A DNA stretch of 64,000 nucleotides from Haematococcus lacustris (GCA_030144725.1 JASKMD010000026.1:13135407-13199406), one strand, 5' to 3'; shown: positions 45,167-56,600, counted from the stretch's first letter. The notes: generated by a model not told the origin, from the sequence alone. Numbers and translations are program-made.

Positions 45167-45907
45167 GGCATGCACCTGCAAAGCACAAATAGCAAGTGTT
45201 GCATGTGGTGTGTTGTTGGGCGCAACATCATCCATGACAATGCAGTCTGCGGTTGAAACTATGCTGTAATTGCTTCCAATTTTACCTTTAGATGAAAACA
45301 CGGCATGGAGTTGCTATGAGCATGGTCAACACACCACACAAGTTTCAGGCCTACAGGTTACACATGTGCCATGTGACACCTCGTAGTGGGTGACATGATA
45401 TGATTCCCTGCCATGGTGCACTCACTGAATGCATTGTGGTGTAGCCTAACCCATCGCGTACCTTATGCTCCAGTGGAGCTAGCTATACAGTTTCAATCCA
45501 AAACTCGCTCTGGCTGGACCGGGGGCCGGGTTTGCAGTAGGCCTGCGTGGTCGCAGTCGGGTTCACGGTTGGTGAACCTCACGCACTCATTTCTGCAGCT
45601 ACGCATCGGAGCAAGTGCGAAATGTTCTTACTCGCAGCTATCCCACCAAGACGGCCGACGACATGTGTTCGGCAAAAGTTTGCAACTGAAGCACGGGGCT
45701 ACGTGGGGCTGTACACTACACTTCTGGCCTTCCAGCTAGGACACAAACAAGCTTTGCATCGAGGGGTCGACTTTGGCGGGCGCAAGGAATAACCGGTGCA
45801 CAGCCCTGACTAGGCCTATGCAGCAAGCGGGTGCAAAAATCGCGGCACGAGGTGACCTGGTGCCCATGCTGGCCCATTCGAACATTTTCTCACGGGTGTC
45901 ACAGCTG
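45167..45907 (-). repeat. Right terminal inverted repeat
   Basis: Inverted partner of 42417-43157. Reading inward it ends TTTGCAGGTGCATGCC, where the internal reading frame starts, so the TIR may hold the promoter and a 5' intron of the transposase gene. Confidence 0.85.
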
Positions 45908-45916
45908 ATTGTAAGT

Positions 45917-46565
45917 TGATGACATAGCTCAAGTACATACATGCAGTCAGCCTAACAATCGACGGCTTCAGCGGTGCACTGCATCAAGGTTACAAGGTTG
46001 GCGCGTATGCAAGCGGATGGCGTTACATACATGTATGGGTGGGATTCCATGTGTGATCTGATATGATGCCGTCATGCACGCGGGCCACATGGCCATAACA
46101 GGCTACACATTGGTCTGAACAGGCCACAATGCTGACATACACATGATGACTGACAACCGTTTGCTCGTTGCTGCGCAGCTAGGCGGACTAGGCTAACTAC
46201 CATGTTTCTGCATGTTCAGGAATGTACCATGAGCGTCACCAACCAGCTCCAATCAAAGCCACCTATGCAATGCAGTAGTGCATGGCAGTATGTTTTCAGC
46301 GAGCAGTTCATGCAAGTGCACAGCCTCGTGCGGCCTCATGTGTCCATTCTATGGCATTCTCCTATAGCTTGTCATAGACCAGCACCATTCGGGCCAGCCA
46401 CATTGCACATACCGCTGCTATCTACACAATAGATAGTAAGTGCAAGATGAGAGGAGGAAAAGTGAAAAGTGAAAAGAGTAAATTGAGAGGATGTCGGCTG
46501 CTGGGCTAGCACCACACCTCACCCTCTGGCTCCCATGCGAACCCTTCTAAATGACTTGCACCTGC
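45917..46565. other. Intergenic stretch
   Basis: Relatively AT-rich, no exon recognised. Separates the transposon from the 3' end of the Pro/Gln-rich minus-strand gene. Confidence 0.5.
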
Positions 46566-48312
46566 TTAAGCTATGTTGACCTGGTACCAGCGGCCAGCCC
46601 ACAAGCAGTACAGCTCCCCCTGAAGCCCGGCAAAGTACTGCGCTGGTGGGGTCCCTGCACCTGCCTTCGCCTCACCCACCCTCTGCCCAGCTTGCTGCTG
46701 CTGCTGGGGCTGGGGCTGGGCAGGGGGCCATGCCTGGCTGGGCCCCTTCTTGTGGGCGGTCTCGAAGCCTGGGGAGGGCCCCACTGACCCGGGTGCACCT
46801 GCCCAGTGTGTGGGAGGACCAGGCGCCGCCCAGCCTTGCGCCCAGGGGGGGAGTCCCACGCGGCCTGACCACTCCATGCCTGCCTGGCCGCTGCCTGCTG
46901 GCCAGGGCTGCGCAGCAAAGTGGGCTGGCCAGCATGCTGTCGGCCATGGGTTGGGCCAGGCGGGGTGGGGGGCAGGGGGGGGCCAGCTCTGCTGCCAGCC
47001 TGGAGGGCTCTGTTGGGGGTAGGGCTGGGGAGGGGCAGGGGCATAGGCATGGCTGTCGGGTGCCTGGGTCATGAAGAACAGTGGCTGGCCTGCAGGTCCA
47101 TAGCCTGGTTGAGCTCCGGCAGTGGGGTGGCCTGGAGCTGTGGGCTGGGGACCGGGTACCCAGCTGCCGCTGGGCTGGAGCTGCTGGGGGGAAGCAAAGG
47201 GGGGCGGTAAGTAGGCCGTTGAGTATGCGTTGATGGGGTCAGGTTGTTGGATGGCGTGGGGGGGAGGAGGGGGGCCCCAGGCTGCCTGCCGCTCTGGCTG
47301 CTTCCACAGCCTCCGTGCCCGCTCCTGCTCCGTCTCCCACTGACGCACCCACTGTGGGGGCACGGGGTCAGCAGCAGCACAGGCACTGCAGTCGGTATCG
47401 GCCTCCTGCCAGGTAAGACAGGGATACAGTCTATGCCAAACAGCCCTGGCACAGCTGGGCAGGGGTGGGTCAGGGTGTGTGGTGTGATGATTCATCGCTC
47501 AGGGGATCAGACCAACTCAAGCAGCAAGCAGCTGCTGCTTCAATCCGAGGCCTACAAGAGCCCCTGCAGGGGTATACAGATCTTCACATAGCCAGTGAAG
47601 AAAGAAGGCGTGAGGTGTGACAAGGCCTTGGAGATACTTGGAGGTGGCCTGGAGCCAGTCCAGCCACCCCAGGTGAGGAGGGGCGTGACAGTAACCCATA
47701 CCCATGACTTAGAGAGCAGGACAGGGAGGGGGAGAGGGCAGCCAAGGAGGCTACCAGCTGCCGGCTGTAGCAGTGCCAAGCTGTAGCAGTAGCACCACTC
47801 ACTGGGGGCTTGTTGCCTTCATCTGCAGCCAGCCTTTGCTCCTCTTGCCTCAGGGCCTCACGCTGCTGGCGCCTGGCCCTGTGGCGCGCCTCCCGCGTGC
47901 TCCTGCCGCTGCCAGGGGTGGCTTGCTGCTCCTGCCCTGGCCACGCCTTGCCCTGCACTGGTCTCCGCCTACCCGACGAAGGTGGTGTAGACAAGTTCTG
48001 CCCCTGCATTGTTGGCCCCTGCACCTGATGGTAGTGGGGGGCTGGTGTCTGTGAGCTGGTAGTTTGAGGTGTGGCAGGCGACGTTTGATTCCGCTGTAGG
48101 TGCCGCTGCACAAGGCCAACCGGCGGCTGCTCGTGAGAGCAATTGTGGGGGGTGGTGGGCGCGGGGTCTTGCCTGCCATGGCATTCAGGTCGGGGTGGGG
48201 TAAGAGGGGAGCTACAGTGTTGGGTGTGAGTGTTAGGAGGCAGCCGAGGGGGGCTGGGCAGTCTTGCATAGCTTGCTGCCCCAGCCCCTATGCTTGCATG
48301 GGCTGGTGGCAC
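46566..48312 (-). CDS. Uncharacterised Pro/Gln-rich protein
   Basis: Not recognised. Two exons join in phase: up to 48312..47803 (donor CCA/GTGAGT) and 47405..46566 (stop TGA). The first has Pro/Thr/Gln-rich sequence and then a strongly charged helix (EARHRARRQQREALRQEEQR). The second starts EADTDCSACAAADPVPPQWV, continues with RQWETEQERARRLWKQPERQ, then about 200 residues rich in Pro, Gln, Trp and Gly, and ends YFAGLQGELYCLWAGRWYQV. The conserved-looking ends flanking a disordered middle suggest an adaptor or RNA-associated protein, but that is speculation. The 5' end is unknown; it may be the 3' end of the gene represented by exons at 49.4-52.8 kb. Confidence 0.45.
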
Positions 48313-49427
48313 GGGTCTATGATCAGAGAGTGCAAGTGCAGGGCTCTGTGCATTGTGCGGTGCATGGCTGGCATCAAGGGGGAGAAGCTGGTGCGAAGTC
48401 GAGGGATCATAAGAGGTGGCCTGTAGTAAGATGGTGCTGGGGGCAGCGCGGGTTCGGCGGGCAGCGGTAGGAGGGGAGGGTCCAGAAAGGCATGAGGCAC
48501 CGAGAGGCTTAAGGGCAGCAGGCAGGCTTGCATCTGCACAGTGCAGCAGCGAGGACCAATGCTGGGGAGGTCAAAAGGATATCCAGTGAAAGGGGGACAG
48601 TGCGGAATGTCAGCTGTGGATGCGCTGCCACTCCAGCTGGTGGTGGTGTTGCCAGGCAATATGCATGATACAGGTAGTCGTGTATGAACAGGGCAGCACA
48701 TGGCAGGATGGTTGATGGTGGGTTTACAACCACTATACACATATGCCATCAGCCTGGTATGGCTGCTTGGCCTTGCCCATCAGCAACTTGGGCACGTATA
48801 CAAGCGACCCGCTTCATGGAAGGATGCACGTGCAAAGAGGTGCACAATACTGCAGGATGCACATCACATGCATGCATGTATGCATGCATGCCTGATGCCT
48901 GGACCCATGCCAGCTATACAAATCTGGACGTGGCTATTCAAAACATGCCCCATGCCTCCATGGGGGCCAACTCTATAGCCATGGGGCCCCATGCCAGCAC
49001 ATATGCAGTGGTGTCCACATGGCATAGCCCCACCTGGTCTGGCCCCCGCCTCCGTGGCAGTGGCCACAGCAGCTCTGTCCGAGGGGGGTCCCAGGCTTTG
49101 CCTCCGCCAAGCGTTTGGCGAAGGCGTGGCCCTGCCCCCTGGCTGCGAACCACTGGCTGTGTGGGGGGGGGGGCCGGGGGGGCGGGGGCTGAGGGGCAGG
49201 CCAGGTCCCAGGGTGTGGCGGCGGCCAGGTGGGTGCGTGGAGGGTGGCAGTGGCAGCCGGCTGGGCGGCGCCCTGGTGCTTGCGCTGGCTTCACCGCGCA
49301 CACTGCACACACTCAGGTGGCAGGTGGGTGATGTACTGTGGGGCAGTCTGTGGCACGCTGTGTGGCAGCTGGCCATCATCATGACCTGGGCAGGGACAGG
49401 CCCAAAAAGGGCAAGGACAGCGAGATC
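48313..49427 (-). other. Unassigned stretch
   Basis: Repeats of GCATGCATG/ATGTATGCATGC (48860-48900) and G- or C-rich tracts. Low-complexity frames occur on both strands; none has splice or domain support. Confidence 0.4.
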
Positions 49428-52400
49428 TCAGGGTGGAGGTACAAGCACCAGCTCCCTGCCTGCCTGCCTGCCTCGCGCTGCCTGGATGCCCAGCAGCTCA
49501 CTGCCCAGCTGCTCCCACGCTCCCACCCACCCACCCACCCATGCCTTCCTGCTCAGACTCCCGCACCTGGTCGACCCTGTTTGGGCTGAAGCCGTGTCCT
49601 GCGCGGGCACCTGCCCCAGCTCCACTCTGGCCCCTGTAGCAGAAGGCCCTGCAGCCTCAAGGCGCTGGCATGCTAGCTCACCAGCCCCCACTGCATGACT
49701 TGCTGCCACAGGTGCTGCTGCCGGCTCCCCAGCCACTGGCACTGGCCTGCCTACCTCCACCGCTACCATCACTGCAGATGCAACCGCCAAGCCAGTCCTT
49801 GGTGTTGGTGCAGGCACCGCCCGCTCTGCTTGAGGCTGGGCCAGGTGGGGAGGGGCAAGGAGGGGTGCTGCTGTCGTCACCACTGCCGGGCGTGACACCC
49901 GGCGGCCTGGCCAGCAGCTGACAGTGCTGCTGTGCCCTGCCTTGCCGGGCTTCTGCCTGTCTTGTTGACCCGTGGCCGCTGTTGTAGGCAGGGGCAGGGG
50001 CGGTCGTCCCCTGCCCCCTGGCCGCACCAGGCCCTGCCACAGGTCCCTATCTGGGTCCCACGCCTCCAAGCTGCTGCCCTGACTGCTGCCCACAGTGCCG
50101 CTAGCACTGCCTGTCTGCAGGCCCTTGTCACCCAGGCTGCTGTGGCCCTGAACACTGCTGGGCCTGCCCTGCACATCCCCCTCACTGACCCTGCTGCTGT
50201 GGCTGTCCCCCATCATCAAGGTGTTGGGCTGGTGGGAAAGGTGGGGGGAGTGAGGGTAGGTGTGAGATAGCAGGGGTGCTTGTGACTTGACTTGCCCAGC
50301 TGTCCTCATCCACCTGGCCCTCCTGCCCCAGCTGCCATAACTTGCTGCCGTTTGGTCGCCCTCTGTCCTCCTTACGCTGCTGTGGCCCAGTGCCACCTGC
50401 TCCTGCCCGCCCAGGCACAGTCGCAGCCTGCCTCTTCCCAGACTCTGCCAACTGCTGCCCTGACCCTGACCCTGGCGCTGGCTCAGGGGTCAGGGTCACC
50501 CATGGGCCCAACAGCTGACGAGGCAAGCCGGGCCAGACTGCAGCCAGCAGCAGCTCCCTGGAGGGCGCAAACCTACGTGCCACATCCCTCCCAGCCTCCC
50601 TCAACACACGCTCCACTCCGCCCAGCACCCCTGGCCCCTGGGCGCTGACTCCTGCTGCTGCTCCAGAGGCCCCTCCTGCTGAGGCTGAGGCCCTCACTCC
50701 TCCTGCCACAGTGCCTGTTCGGGGTGGAGCAGCCGCCCCTGTGGCCTGTCCCAGGCGGGTAGTGGGGGAGGAGGGGGAGCCGGCAGGGGGACCCTTGGGC
50801 AGCTGGGATGGGGGCGAGGCCCAGGCCCCTCGCAGCCCCCCAAGCAACCGCCCCTGATCGGGTTTAACAGCACTGGCAATGGCTGCGGGTACTGCAGCTT
50901 CAGGCCCTGCAGCTGCCTGGCGAGAGGAGGCGCTGGCTCGGCTGAAAAGCCCCATCACGGAGGAGGTGTGCCCGCCTGTGTGTGCAGCCGTTGGGTTGGT
51001 GGTGCTGGGAGACGCAGCCGGGGCTGGGCAGTGGTGGATGACGATGAGCGCTGCCTCGTACAGCTGAAGGTGCAGCACCAGCAGGCTGGCAGTGAGGCCC
51101 GGGTGGGTGAAGCTGCTGAGGTCCAGGCTGTGGATGCGCTGCCACTCCACAGGGGAGGCCAGTGCAGGGCCTGCGGGTGGCAGTGTGTGCAGGCATGGGA
51201 CAGCAGCAGCAGGTCAGGCCAGGCCATGCCAGATGAGGCTTTGTACGATGCATGACGGTGCAGCTGCAGCTGGCTCAGGTGCACTGTCAGGCAGGAACCT
51301 GCTGCAGGGCCAAGCTCAAACCGGCAGAACCAGCTGTAAGCAGCCCTGATCTCATTGCCTGCTGGGTGCAAGGCTGCATATCTGTGCAGGACCAGCGCAT
51401 TCAGGAAGCTCTCATGGGGCAAATGGGAGGGACAGCAGCATGAGCTGACCCAACACCCCCAGGAAGGGTAGGTTGCAGATGGCTGAGTGCAGCAGCGTCG
51501 GCGCACCTTCCATGCCAGCGGAGTGCTGCTGCTGCTGCTGCTGTGCCTGGCTGCTGTCTGCCACATGGCGCACCTCCCGCAGCAAGTGCACCCACAGAGC
51601 GCTCCTGGGGTCAGCCAGCTGGTCGCGCACCGTTTCTGCCACTCCGGCTGCCTCCCCCAACCCTCCCCCTCCCCCCAGGACGTCATTGCTCCCCTTTGGC
51701 ACCAGCTGGCCCAGCCCCTGCCCCTGCCCCTGCGCTTGCACTTTGCCTCCAGCCGCCCGCTCAACATGCCCCCTGCTGCTGCCGTCCCCTCTGCGCCCCT
51801 GCTGACGCTGCTGCGAGGCCGCTGCCCCCGTCCTGGCTGTTGGTGGCAGTGAAGGGGTTGAGGGCAGCGGCAATGTTGGTCCGCAGGGACAGCAGGCGCT
51901 GCAGGGCCTGCAGGGGGCGCGGGGCTGCGGGGGGGCTGCCTTCATTAGGTATTAGGTAGCTGCTGGACCCTGGGGGGGTGCCCATGGGGGGAGGGTGGCC
52001 GGCTGGGGGGGGCCTGCCAGGGCCCAGGTCGGAGTTCAGGGGGGGAGAGCAGGCGCTGGGTCCCCAGTGGTTCAGCAGAACCTGAGATGCAGGCCACAGG
52101 CAGCAGGTGGCAGCAACAGGGCAAGGGGGGGTTGGCCTTTTGTTGAGTTCAGGGGGGCAGGTGCCAACCCCTTCATGGCCAACACTGTGGGACGTAACCC
52201 CCTGGGCATTCTTTGAGTCCAGCTGGTTGTGTCAGCCAGTGGCTGTCAGCAATGGCTGTCAGCCAATGGTCAGCCAGTGTGTGAGCCGAGGGGGGATAAC
52301 GTCGCTGCTGGGCTGGTGGTGTGGTTGCTGGTCGAGGCTGGTTAGCCCTGCGGCGTTAGTCGCATTAGATGGAGAACAACGCCAGAATGCTGAGGGGAAC

Positions 52401-52790
52401 AATGTCGCTGGTGGTGTGATGCATGCTGGTTGGCCCTGCAGCAGGCTGCCGCCGTCCTGTGAACCCGCAACACCCTGGATGTCTGCAGCAGGTTGTGCCG
52501 TGTTGGTGGTGCTGCACAGGGGTCTGCAGCCGCCTGAGGTGCAGGGACATGAGGCCACGCACCTCACCCTCCCCTGTCAGGTCCACAAGGTGGGATGACA
52601 TGTAATGGGGGACCTGCAGGTGGGTCACAAGGCGCATGCAAGGCACGTGCAGCATCTCCCACCGCAACAGGAGGGTGGCATGCTCCCTGGCAAGTGCAAG
52701 TGGGTGAGCTGTGCTGAACCTCATCTCATCCTTCATCAAGTTGGGGAAGGACACACTCCCTGTGGAAACCCTATTAGTGCAAACCCTACT
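49428..52790 (-). CDS. Exons of an uncharacterised large protein
   Basis: Several minus-strand blocks look coding: about 52745-52480 (NLMKDEMRFSTAHPLALARE, then LLRWEMLHVPCMRLVTHLQV); 51985-51840 (LQALQRLLSLRTNIAAALNP); 51700-51452 (ADPRSALWVHLLREVRHVAD, ICNLPFLGVLG); 51410-51200 (NALVLHRYAALHPAGNEIRA, YSWFCRFELGPAAG); and 51150-50200 (EWQRIHSLDLSSFTHPGLTA, VLHLQLYEAALIVIHHC, then long disordered Gly/Pro/Ala sequence). They share strand and order, so one gene is likely, but I could not connect all splice phases. The helical leucine-rich blocks resemble a scaffold or trafficking subunit more than an enzyme. The 50396-49428 frame is low-complexity and may be partly intronic. Confidence 0.4.
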
Positions 52791-52889
52791 CATGCAAGGC
52801 TCTTGCCAGGCACAAGCCGGTTCAATCTGTCAATGGCAGGCTGGCAGGCTGTCAATGGCAGGCTGTCTGTCAATGGCAGGCTGGCAGGC

Positions 52890-52985
52890 TGGCTCTCATC
52901 AAGGGTGCAACCGAGGATGCTTCAACTTGATTGGAGTAGCTGAGTGAGATCACCCACAGTCGAATATGTTGTTCCGTGTTTGTTG
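52890..52985 (+). repeat. Dispersed ~130-nt repeat, copy B
   Basis: Diverged copy of the family (ATCAAGGGTGCAACCGAGGA, GTAGCTGAGTGAGATCACCC). No nuclease-like frame next to it. It lies between minus-strand exons ending near 52745 and starting at 53097. Confidence 0.75.
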
Positions 52986-53096
52986 TCTAGCTATGTTTGT
53001 CTGTCAATGGCTATCTCCTTGTTTTGCACTCATGTACAACATGTTATGCTTCAGGGCACCCTCTGGCCCCTCTGCCCCTTGGCCCAGGCTGCTCAC

Positions 53097-54516
53097 CTGG
53101 CTCAGCAGCTGGAAGGCGGTGGCGCAGGGGGAGGCTGATGCCAGCGTGTCCACCAGGTACTCATGCAGGCGGGCGTGGGAGCCATTGGCAGCCAGCCATT
53201 GCTGCATGCCAGCCACGCGCCTGCCTTCCAGACCGCCTGCCTTGGCGGCCAGCTTCAGGTTTTCCTGTGTGCAGGGGGCAGCAAGGCAAGGTGTGCAAGA
53301 GGGGCTACTCTCTGGTGCAGCAGCTCTGATGCTGCCAGGTCTGCACTGCAGCACATAAGAGATACGCCACAGCCACTGGCGCGCATGGCGCCCCTGAGGC
53401 CCATGCTGGTGGTGCTCATACTGCATGGGATGCTGGCACTGTCATTGCTGTCACAGCAGCTGGAGCAGGCCGCATACATGGCCAGGGGACCGGCACTGCA
53501 ATGCAGCGTTGACCATGCAGCGCATTAGGAAGAGCAAGAGGCACCAGGGAGCTGTGTTGGTGTTCTGGGCTGGCACAATAGTGTGTGCCCCCCTACTTAA
53601 GCTGTCATCAGCTTACAATTAGTGCATGCAGGTCATGCCAACTCTAGACTACAGCCCTGTCACAGGGGTCAGGTGATAGTGGTCATAAGGTATGGTGGTC
53701 GTAGGTGGTAAGGCAGCCCATGCCATGTGCACGGGAATGTAACTCCACACAGCCTCACAACATCATCCTGAGTGGTCCCGAGTGGTCCCTAGTAGCCGAA
53801 CCAAATGGAGGCCCGAGTGAGGAACGAGGGGCTGACGAGGGCTGTGTTGAGTATTGAGTCTCACGTATCGGTTGCTTGACTTTGCGACTGTTCTTGACAG
53901 GCTGTGAGCTGTTGATGATTGATTTAGGCACACCTGAAGCATGAGCAGCAGGTCTGGCTGGCCAGCTGAGTGCTGCACAGCTCGTTGTCGCCCTAGGCTG
54001 GCAATGTGCATCCCAAAGAGAAGCTTGATGGCATGGCTCAACTCTCGTGCCTTAAGAAGGACCTGTGGCAGAAGGACCACATTGCATCACAAAGTGCTGA
54101 CAGTGGGTGGCAGGCAGAGTGACAACAGAGCTGTGGCTGCGTAGCAAGCAGTGCACCTCAGTTTCTGGGTAGCCACAACTGCAAATGATAGTCACAATGA
54201 AGTTGTCAGTGTCTGCTGTGGAAGCCGCCACAAAGCTGTCAGCCTCCAGATATGAGCTGTAGACAACAGAACGCAACACCAGGAGAGAGCTACTTCTGCT
54301 TATTGAGAAAAGTGCTCTAAACATGTCCTGCACACTGCACTGCAGATCAGTCCAAATGCTCCAGGAAAACTACCTGTCTTGAGCTTCCAAAGTGTTGTTG
54401 AAAATGTCTGATATGGTTTTGCAAAGCTGCTGAATCGGCAATGTCATTTCCGTGCGCCAACCACTCCACAGCAACGCGCCAACCTTGCTCATGACCATTG
54501 CCCCGTAGATGTCCAT
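53097..54516 (-). CDS. 5' exons of an uncharacterised protein
   Basis: Not recognised. The ATG at 54516 opens an exon 54516..54374 (MDIYGAMVMSKVGALLWSGW...), which joins in phase to 54334..54157 (QDMFRALFSISRSSSLLVLR, then DNFIVTIICSCGYPETE) and 54062..53934 (VLLKARELSHAIKLLFGMHI). A further exon, 53264..53097 (LAAKAGGLEGRRVAGMQQWL, HEYLVDTLASASPCATAFQL), follows after an unresolved gap. The start has the hydrophobic beta-rich look of a small trafficking (longin-like) domain, but I do not claim it. It is probably the 5' end of the gene whose exons continue to about 50.2 kb. Confidence 0.5.
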
Positions 54517-54890
54517 CTTTCCTGGTAGTGTCATACGTCTCTAGTTCCTAAGGCACCACCCCACCGACTAATGGTCGTCGTAGAGCCCCCCCGAGGAGGG
54601 GGGAAAGACGATGGGTCAACGCGGGTCAACGCGACCTGCAACGACCAACCGGTTTGAACCTTCTGCCAAGAGTATGCTGGTAGCCAGATAGCTGCATAGC
54701 ATGCCTTTGCTTGAGTCAAGGAGAGGATGACACAGAAGCATGACACAGAAGGGGTGTCAGCAGGCACGTCAGCAGGCAGCTGGGATTCTGAAGAGGTTCT
54801 GAAGGGCTAGCTGGGTGGCTCTCTGGCTAGTTGCCTGCACAGGGGACAGTCCCCTGTATATACAAAACATTCTAGATCTAGCCATACCGT
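54517..54890. other. 5' flank with inverted C/G tracts
   Basis: Upstream of the 54516 ATG. Contains CCCCCCCGAGGAGGGGGG (54586-54603), able to form a short hairpin, and a tandem GGGTCAACGC (54612-54630). No gene seen. Confidence 0.45.
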
Positions 54891-54929
54891 ACTGTTGTTG
54901 TCCTCTCTAATCCCATGTACACCCATATC

Positions 54930-55312
54930 TCTTGCCCAGCCCCCGCCTACTGCACCAGGCCCAGTGCTTTCAGCCCAGGCCACACCATGGGGCAGGTGGC
55001 TGGACCGGGAAATGCCTTCACTTCCAGCGCATTGGGGAGAGGATGCAGCGTCCCCTGGCGCCGGGCAGCGGGAAAACCTGGAGGCTCTATAAGTTATAGT
55101 ATAACCCCTTGGCAAAGAGCACCAGCAAGGCTACAAGTGGGTGAAAGAACCGGATGCCCAAGGGCAGCCAGTGGTTGCACCGGGCTGCAGAGTACCGGCG
55201 GGGCATTGATGGCCGGGCCCGCAACAATGCATTGGGCCTGGTAGTTTCACACAGGCTGTCAGCCTTACAGAGCATGAAGCTGTTAGTTTTGATGAGGTGC
55301 CCAGTGGTCTAG
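54930..55312 (+). pseudogene. TnpB/Fanzor-like C-terminal fragment, broken copy
   Basis: Clearly homologous to 55990-56335. Two landmarks of the better copy are recognisable in shifted frames (GRWLDRE..., then HRAAEYRRGIDGRARNNA). An 8-9-base loss directly after the DRD codons removes the Asn of the motif and shifts frame, and the middle section is rearranged. It is followed by dispersed-repeat copy C. Confidence 0.6.
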
Positions 55313-55470
55313 TGGGAAAGAGTGCCATCGATGTGGGGGCTGCAGTCATCAAGGGTGCGACCGAGGATGCTACAACATGTTTGTAGTAGCTGAGTGAGAT
55401 TACCCACAGTCCAACATGTTGTTCCTTGTTGAATAAGTTTTGTTGAACTGGTAGGGTACATGCAGGCTGC
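55313..55470 (+). repeat. Dispersed ~130-nt repeat, copy C
   Basis: Directly follows the broken nuclease-like fragment. Contains the conserved ATCAAGGGTGCGACCGAGGA, a potential 6-bp hairpin CTACAA/TTGTAG and the CCAACATGTTGTTCCTTGTT block, ending GAACTGGTAGGGTACATG as in copy D. Confidence 0.85.
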
Positions 55471-55643
55471 CCCCCTGCCAGCAGTAGAGCAGGAGAAGCC
55501 ACTGTGGGGACAACACCATGTCATATATGTGTAATGGACCCCACTTCCGCTGCACTCCGGTTGCCGGCACTCCGGTTACATGGCGACCTGATGCACACCC
55601 AAACACAGCCACTCCGCTTGGATAATGTAACTAAATCCCTGAG

Positions 55644-56335
55644 ATGCCCCCGAGGGGGAAACGAAAGCGCCCCGTCTCCCCCGCGCAGAGTACAGCCGGT
55701 ACGCCGCAGAGCTTGACGGAAGGGTATACCACCCCCCCGAAGCTAACTGACGACGCGACACAGTGTGCACCACGCGACATTGCGACTCCGTGCATCAAAT
55801 CCTGCCATGCGTGTGTTGTGCCTTCCCGTGTCTGCAGGCGCCAGTGGTAGTGCCCCGGGCCCCCCTATCCCCCAACCCAGGACCCCCCTGCCCCTCCCCC
55901 AGCCCAGCCCCCCCCCCCTCCCCCAGCCCAGGCCCCCCCTCCCCCTCCCCCAGCCCAGGCCCCCCCCCTCCCTGCAGCACCTGGCCCAGAGCAACGACCC
56001 AGGCCCCCCCAGGGGGCAGGTGGCTGGACCGGGACACCAACGGGTGCCTGAACTTGCAGCGCATTGGGGAGAGCATGCAGCGCCCCATAGAGCTGTGCCA
56101 ATGGGATGACCTTGAGGCTCTGCCTGCCATTGGCGAGGAGTACCAGCAGCGCTACAAGCTGGTCAATGACCGGCTGCCCAAGGGCAGACAGTGGTTGCAC
56201 CGGGCTGCAGAGTACCGGCGAGGTATTGTTGGCCGGGCCCGCAACAATGCATTGGGCCTAGTAGTTTCACACAGGCTGTCAGCCTTACAAAGCGTTAAGC
56301 TGTTGGTTTTGATGAGGTGCCCAGTGGTCTGTTGA
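55644..56335 (+). CDS. TnpB/Fanzor-like C-terminal fragment, open copy
   Basis: An open frame, 55763-56335 (stop TGA), ends in about 110 residues that are not low-complexity: GGRWLDRDTNGCLNLQRIGE, ELCQWDDLEALPAIGEEYQQ, KGRQWLHRAAEYRRGIVGRA, and a hydrophobic end VSHRLSALQSVKLLVL. DRDxNxxLN matches the third RuvC motif of TnpB and its eukaryotic relatives (Fanzor), which ends the catalytic domain of these RNA-guided nucleases. The upstream part is Pro/Ser-rich (55850-55980), and the RuvC-I/II and zinc-finger regions are absent, so the piece alone is not a complete nuclease. It could be a 5'-truncated copy or a host-captured tail. Function as a gene is doubtful; homology to the TnpB family rests on the short motif. 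Confidence 0.45.
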
Positions 56336-56600
56336 GAAAGTGCCACCTGAGTGGGGTTTGCAGTCATCAAGGGTGCGACCGAGGATGCTACAACATGTTT
56401 GTAGTAGCTGAGTGAGGTTACCCACAGTCCAACATGCTGTTCCTTGTTGAATGAGTTTTGTTGAACTGGTAGGGTACATGCCTCCAGTGTCGGATATGTA
56501 GTCACCAAGGGTGCGACTGGTGAAGCTAAAATTGGATTGCAGAACTGCAATCCAACTTTGAGTAAGATTACCCACAGGCAACACCATGTTCCATGTCGGA
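56336..56600 (+). repeat. Dispersed ~130-nt repeat, copy D and diverged copy E
   Basis: Copy D (56340-56490) begins right after the stop codon of the nuclease-like fragment. A second, more diverged unit (E, 56495-56600) follows in tandem, sharing CAAGGGTGCGACTGG and GATTACCCACAG. Confidence 0.8.

Larger units (their letters stand above)
42408..45916. mobile_element. Long-TIR DNA transposon with 9-bp target duplication
   Basis: The element spans 42417-45907 (3,491 bp) and is flanked on both sides by ATTGTAAGT (42408-42416 and 45908-45916). The ends are inverted: both read CAGCTGTGACAC inward. Similarity between the inverted ends continues, with divergence, to about 43157 on the left and 45167 on the right, i.e. 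TIRs of about 740 bp; the inner part is the better conserved (e.g. GTGTCACATGGCACATGTGTAAC is shared, given here as a landmark at 42948 and its inverse near 45360). Long TIRs with a 9-bp duplication are typical of Mutator-like elements, whereas the CAG start and the internal protein fragment recall hAT-like elements; an 8-bp duplication with a one-base TIR mismatch is also possible. Class is therefore open, mobility in the past is not. Confidence 0.88.

Noticed and set aside
48864..50396. Long minus-strand low-complexity ORFs as separate genes
   Set aside because: Several frames are open on both strands, no domain or consistent splice phase; only listed as possible parts of a larger gene.
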